DNA of 52,861 bases from Pseudonocardia sp. TRM90224 (GTDB taxonomy: Bacteria > Actinomycetota > Actinomycetes > Mycobacteriales > Pseudonocardiaceae), in NCBI RefSeq assembly GCF_021245725.1, contig NZ_JAJGSX010000050.1:1-52861 (forward strand). Reading direction: 5' to 3'. Each line of letters opens with the position of its first letter. The first letter of the stretch is position 1. This document shows positions 51,309 to 52,861 of this stretch, piece after piece. The translations under genes were made by a program, and so were the position numbers. Under the pieces are notes generated by a model. That model did not search any database. It was not told the DNA's origin and saw only the letters and a list, made by a program, of their open reading frames with translations.

Positions 51309-52417
51309 GGCGCACCTCCGAGCGGGAGGTGCGCGACCACCGCGAACCCGCCTCCGTCACGCGGGCCGGCCGCCAGCCGCCCGCCCAACGCCTCCACCCG
51401 CTCCCGCATGCCGGTGAGCCCCAGCCCGTCCGTCGGCGGCTGCGTCGGCGAGCCCTGCCCCCGATCACGCACCTGCACCCGCAGGTCCGGGCCGTCGACG
51501 TCGATATGGACGTCGGCGCGGGTCGGTCCGGCGTGCAGCAGGACGTTCGTGAGCGACTCCTGCACGACCCGGTGCGCGACCACACCGACCTGCCGCACCG
51601 GGAGGTCGACCGGGCCGAGGTCGAGCTCGACGTCGAGCCCCGCCGCCCGCACCTCGTCGACGAGGGCGGTGATCCCGTCCAGGCCCGGATCGTCGGCGCC
51701 GGGCGGGGCGACCGACTCGAGCATGCTGCGCAGCCGGTTCAGCGATCCCGTGCTCGTGGTGCGGATCGCCGCCAGCGACGCGCGGACCTGCTCGGGATCG
51801 TCGTCCAGCACCTGCAGCGCGATCCCCGCCTGCATCGCGACCACCGCGAACCCGTGCCCCGCGATGTCGTGCACCTCCCCCGCCAGGCGCATCCGCTCCT
51901 GCACCGCCGCACCGTCGACGAGCACGCGACGCGCCCGCTCCCGCGACGCGGCAACCACCCGCGCGAGCGCGCCCAACGTCCACGGCACCACGACCCAGCT
52001 CGCCCACGCCAACGCGATGAGCACGGGCGCCTGGACGTCCTCGCCGGACAGCCGCAGCAGCACGACACCCGAGGCCAGCACGGCCGCGGCGGCGCAGACC
52101 GGCACGGACAGCCGCGACGGGCGCAACCGCGCGACCTGGTAGATCGAGACCATGATGCACAGCTGCACCGGCCCGTACGGGTACCCGGCGAGCAGGTAGG
52201 CGTTCACCGCGACCAGCACGAGGGCGAGCCCCCACACCGGCGCCACCCGCCGCAGGCCGACCGACACCAGCGCCGCCAACACGACGAGCACCACCGCCAC
52301 GGCGTCCAGCGGCCGCGCCCGCCCCTCCTGGAAGCCGGCCGCGCTGATCGAGAGCAGCACGACGGCGACCGCGAACGCCGCGGCCAAGGCGAGGTCGACC
52401 AGCAGACGACGGGTCAT
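51305..52417 (-). CDS. Sensor histidine kinase, HisKA_3 type
   Basis: Membrane sensor kinase of 370 residues. About six membrane segments in the first 150 residues. Dimerisation/phosphotransfer helix with phosphorylated His183 in AGEVHDIAGHGFAVV, N-box QESLTNVLLHAG and G-box DGLGLTGMRERVEALGG. Partner of the NarL-type regulator. ATG 52417 is used; GTG 52441 is an alternative. No large extracellular loop, so it probably senses a membrane or envelope signal. Confidence 0.92.
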   Translation of the reverse strand: MTRRLLVDLALAAAFAVAVVLLSISAAGFQEGRARPLDAVAVVLVVLAALVSVGLRRVAPVWGLALVLVAVNAYLLAGYPYGPVQLCIMVSIYQVARLRPSRLSVPVCAAAAVLASGVVLLRLSGEDVQAPVLIALAWASWVVVPWTLGALARVVAASRERARRVLVDGAAVQERMRLAGEVHDIAGHGFAVVAMQAGIALQVLDDDPEQVRASLAAIRTTSTGSLNRLRSMLESVAPPGADDPGLDGITALVDEVRAAGLDVELDLGPVDLPVRQVGVVAHRVVQESLTNVLLHAGPTRADVHIDVDGPDLRVQVRDRGQGSPTQPPTDGLGLTGMRERVEALGGRLAAGPRDGGGFAVVAHLPLGGAP

Positions 52418-52479
52418 GACCGGCCGGAGTGCACGCGCCACACGCCGACTCTAGGCCAGCCCCTCCCGCACGGCCCTCA

Positions 52480-52829
52480 CGCGAGCGCTGCAGGACGGGG
52501 CGTGAGTCGGGGCCACGCCGTGAGCGAGTCGGGGTGGACGGGTGAGTCGGCACTTCCGGCACGGTGAGTCGACACCTCCAGCACGGTGAGTCGACACCTC
52601 CAGCACGGCGAGTCGACACTTCCGACACGGCGAGTCGACACCTCCCGCACGGCGAGTCGCACGGTCCGACGAGCGAGTCCCACGTCTCGGCGGGCGAGTC
52701 GCGCGTTTTGGGTGGGGTGGGTTCTCGACGTGGTTCGTTGGGTGGGTTCGTGGCGGATGCTCTCGCGGCGGTGGTCTTGTTGGGCTTGGTGGTCGCGCGT
52801 TTTTTAAGGGCGCCCTCGCCGGGCGGGCA
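52480..52829 (-). repeat. Dispersed repeat family, copy D (inverted)
   Basis: This fills the gap after the kinase gene. On the minus strand it has the head GCCCGCCCGGCGAGGGCGCC (about 52810-52829), then CCACGAACCCACCCAACGAA, CACCTCC/TTCC-type 22-bp units and a CCCCGACTCG tail. On the plus strand the units start GGTGAGTC or GGCGAGTC at 52541, 52563, 52585, 52607, 52629 and 52651, an exact 22-base period. The head is nearly the same as copy A but in the opposite orientation. The last 30 bases of the window are unassigned. Confidence 0.82.
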
Positions 52830-52861
52830 AGTCTCCGGGATGGGTTGGGTCGTGCCATCCC

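Overview
The window is high-GC (about 70% or more), gene-dense DNA with many GTG starts, ATGA/GTGA stop-start overlaps, LuxR-family ATP-binding (LAL) and AfsR/SARP-type regulators and a mycothiol-enzyme-like protein. That points to an actinomycete. A Pseudonocardia-like host is my inference from style, not something the sequence proves. No tRNA, rRNA, CRISPR array or autonomous transposase was found. It reads as chromosomal accessory DNA rich in regulators, exporters and small oxidoreductases.

Layout. 1-341: dispersed repeat (copy A). 342-3015: NitT/TauT-type ABC importer (ATPase, permease, lipoprotein binding protein). 3079-7180: VOC protein, XRE/MmyB regulator divergent from an aldo/keto reductase, DUF427 protein divergent from an AraC-type regulator. 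7201-10693: two-subunit ABC exporter, first subunit frameshifted. 10870-11200: repeat copy B with a 22-bp tandem array. 11223-17668: frameshifted FAD monooxygenase, small membrane protein, MFS permease, MocR regulator divergent from a LysE exporter, acyl-CoA-dehydrogenase-like flavoprotein. 17737-29887: three paralogous LAL regulators spaced about 5 kb apart, interleaved with methionine aminopeptidase, PAP2-type membrane protein, methyltransferase, MerR regulator and an SpoT-like HD protein. 29974-31159: small proteins and a bleomycin-resistance-like VOC protein. 31324-33154: repeat copy C between two divergent genes that both lack their 5' ends. 33155-35015: TetR divergent from a YceI/FMN-reductase operon. 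36470-41214: an AfsR-type STAND regulator followed tightly by an RNA ligase and an HD-Pnk end-healing enzyme. 41245-45202: LysR divergent from an MFS/hydrolase/maleylpyruvate-isomerase-like run. 45261-49973: coiled-coil protein, FHA protein, DHA2 exporter with TetR, hydrolase with TetR. 49959-50126: a MITE inside the 3' end of the second TetR gene. 50268-52417: small membrane protein and a NarL-type two-component system. 52480-52829: inverted repeat copy D.

How genes work together. Most of the window consists of regulator/target pairs with palindromic operators in the shared promoter. The best candidate for a distinctive system is the minus-strand operon 41214-36470: a STAND-type sensor/regulator with a putative leaderless start, an ATP-dependent RNA ligase with KxDG motif, and an HD-phosphoesterase/polynucleotide-kinase fusion. 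Together the last two could heal and seal broken RNA under control of the first.

The second notable feature is an uncharacterised repeat family (copies A-D) with a conserved head, a variable number of 22-bp units and a CCCCGACTCG-rich tail. Copies A and D lie inverted near the two window ends, and copy C sits exactly at the breakpoints of two broken genes.
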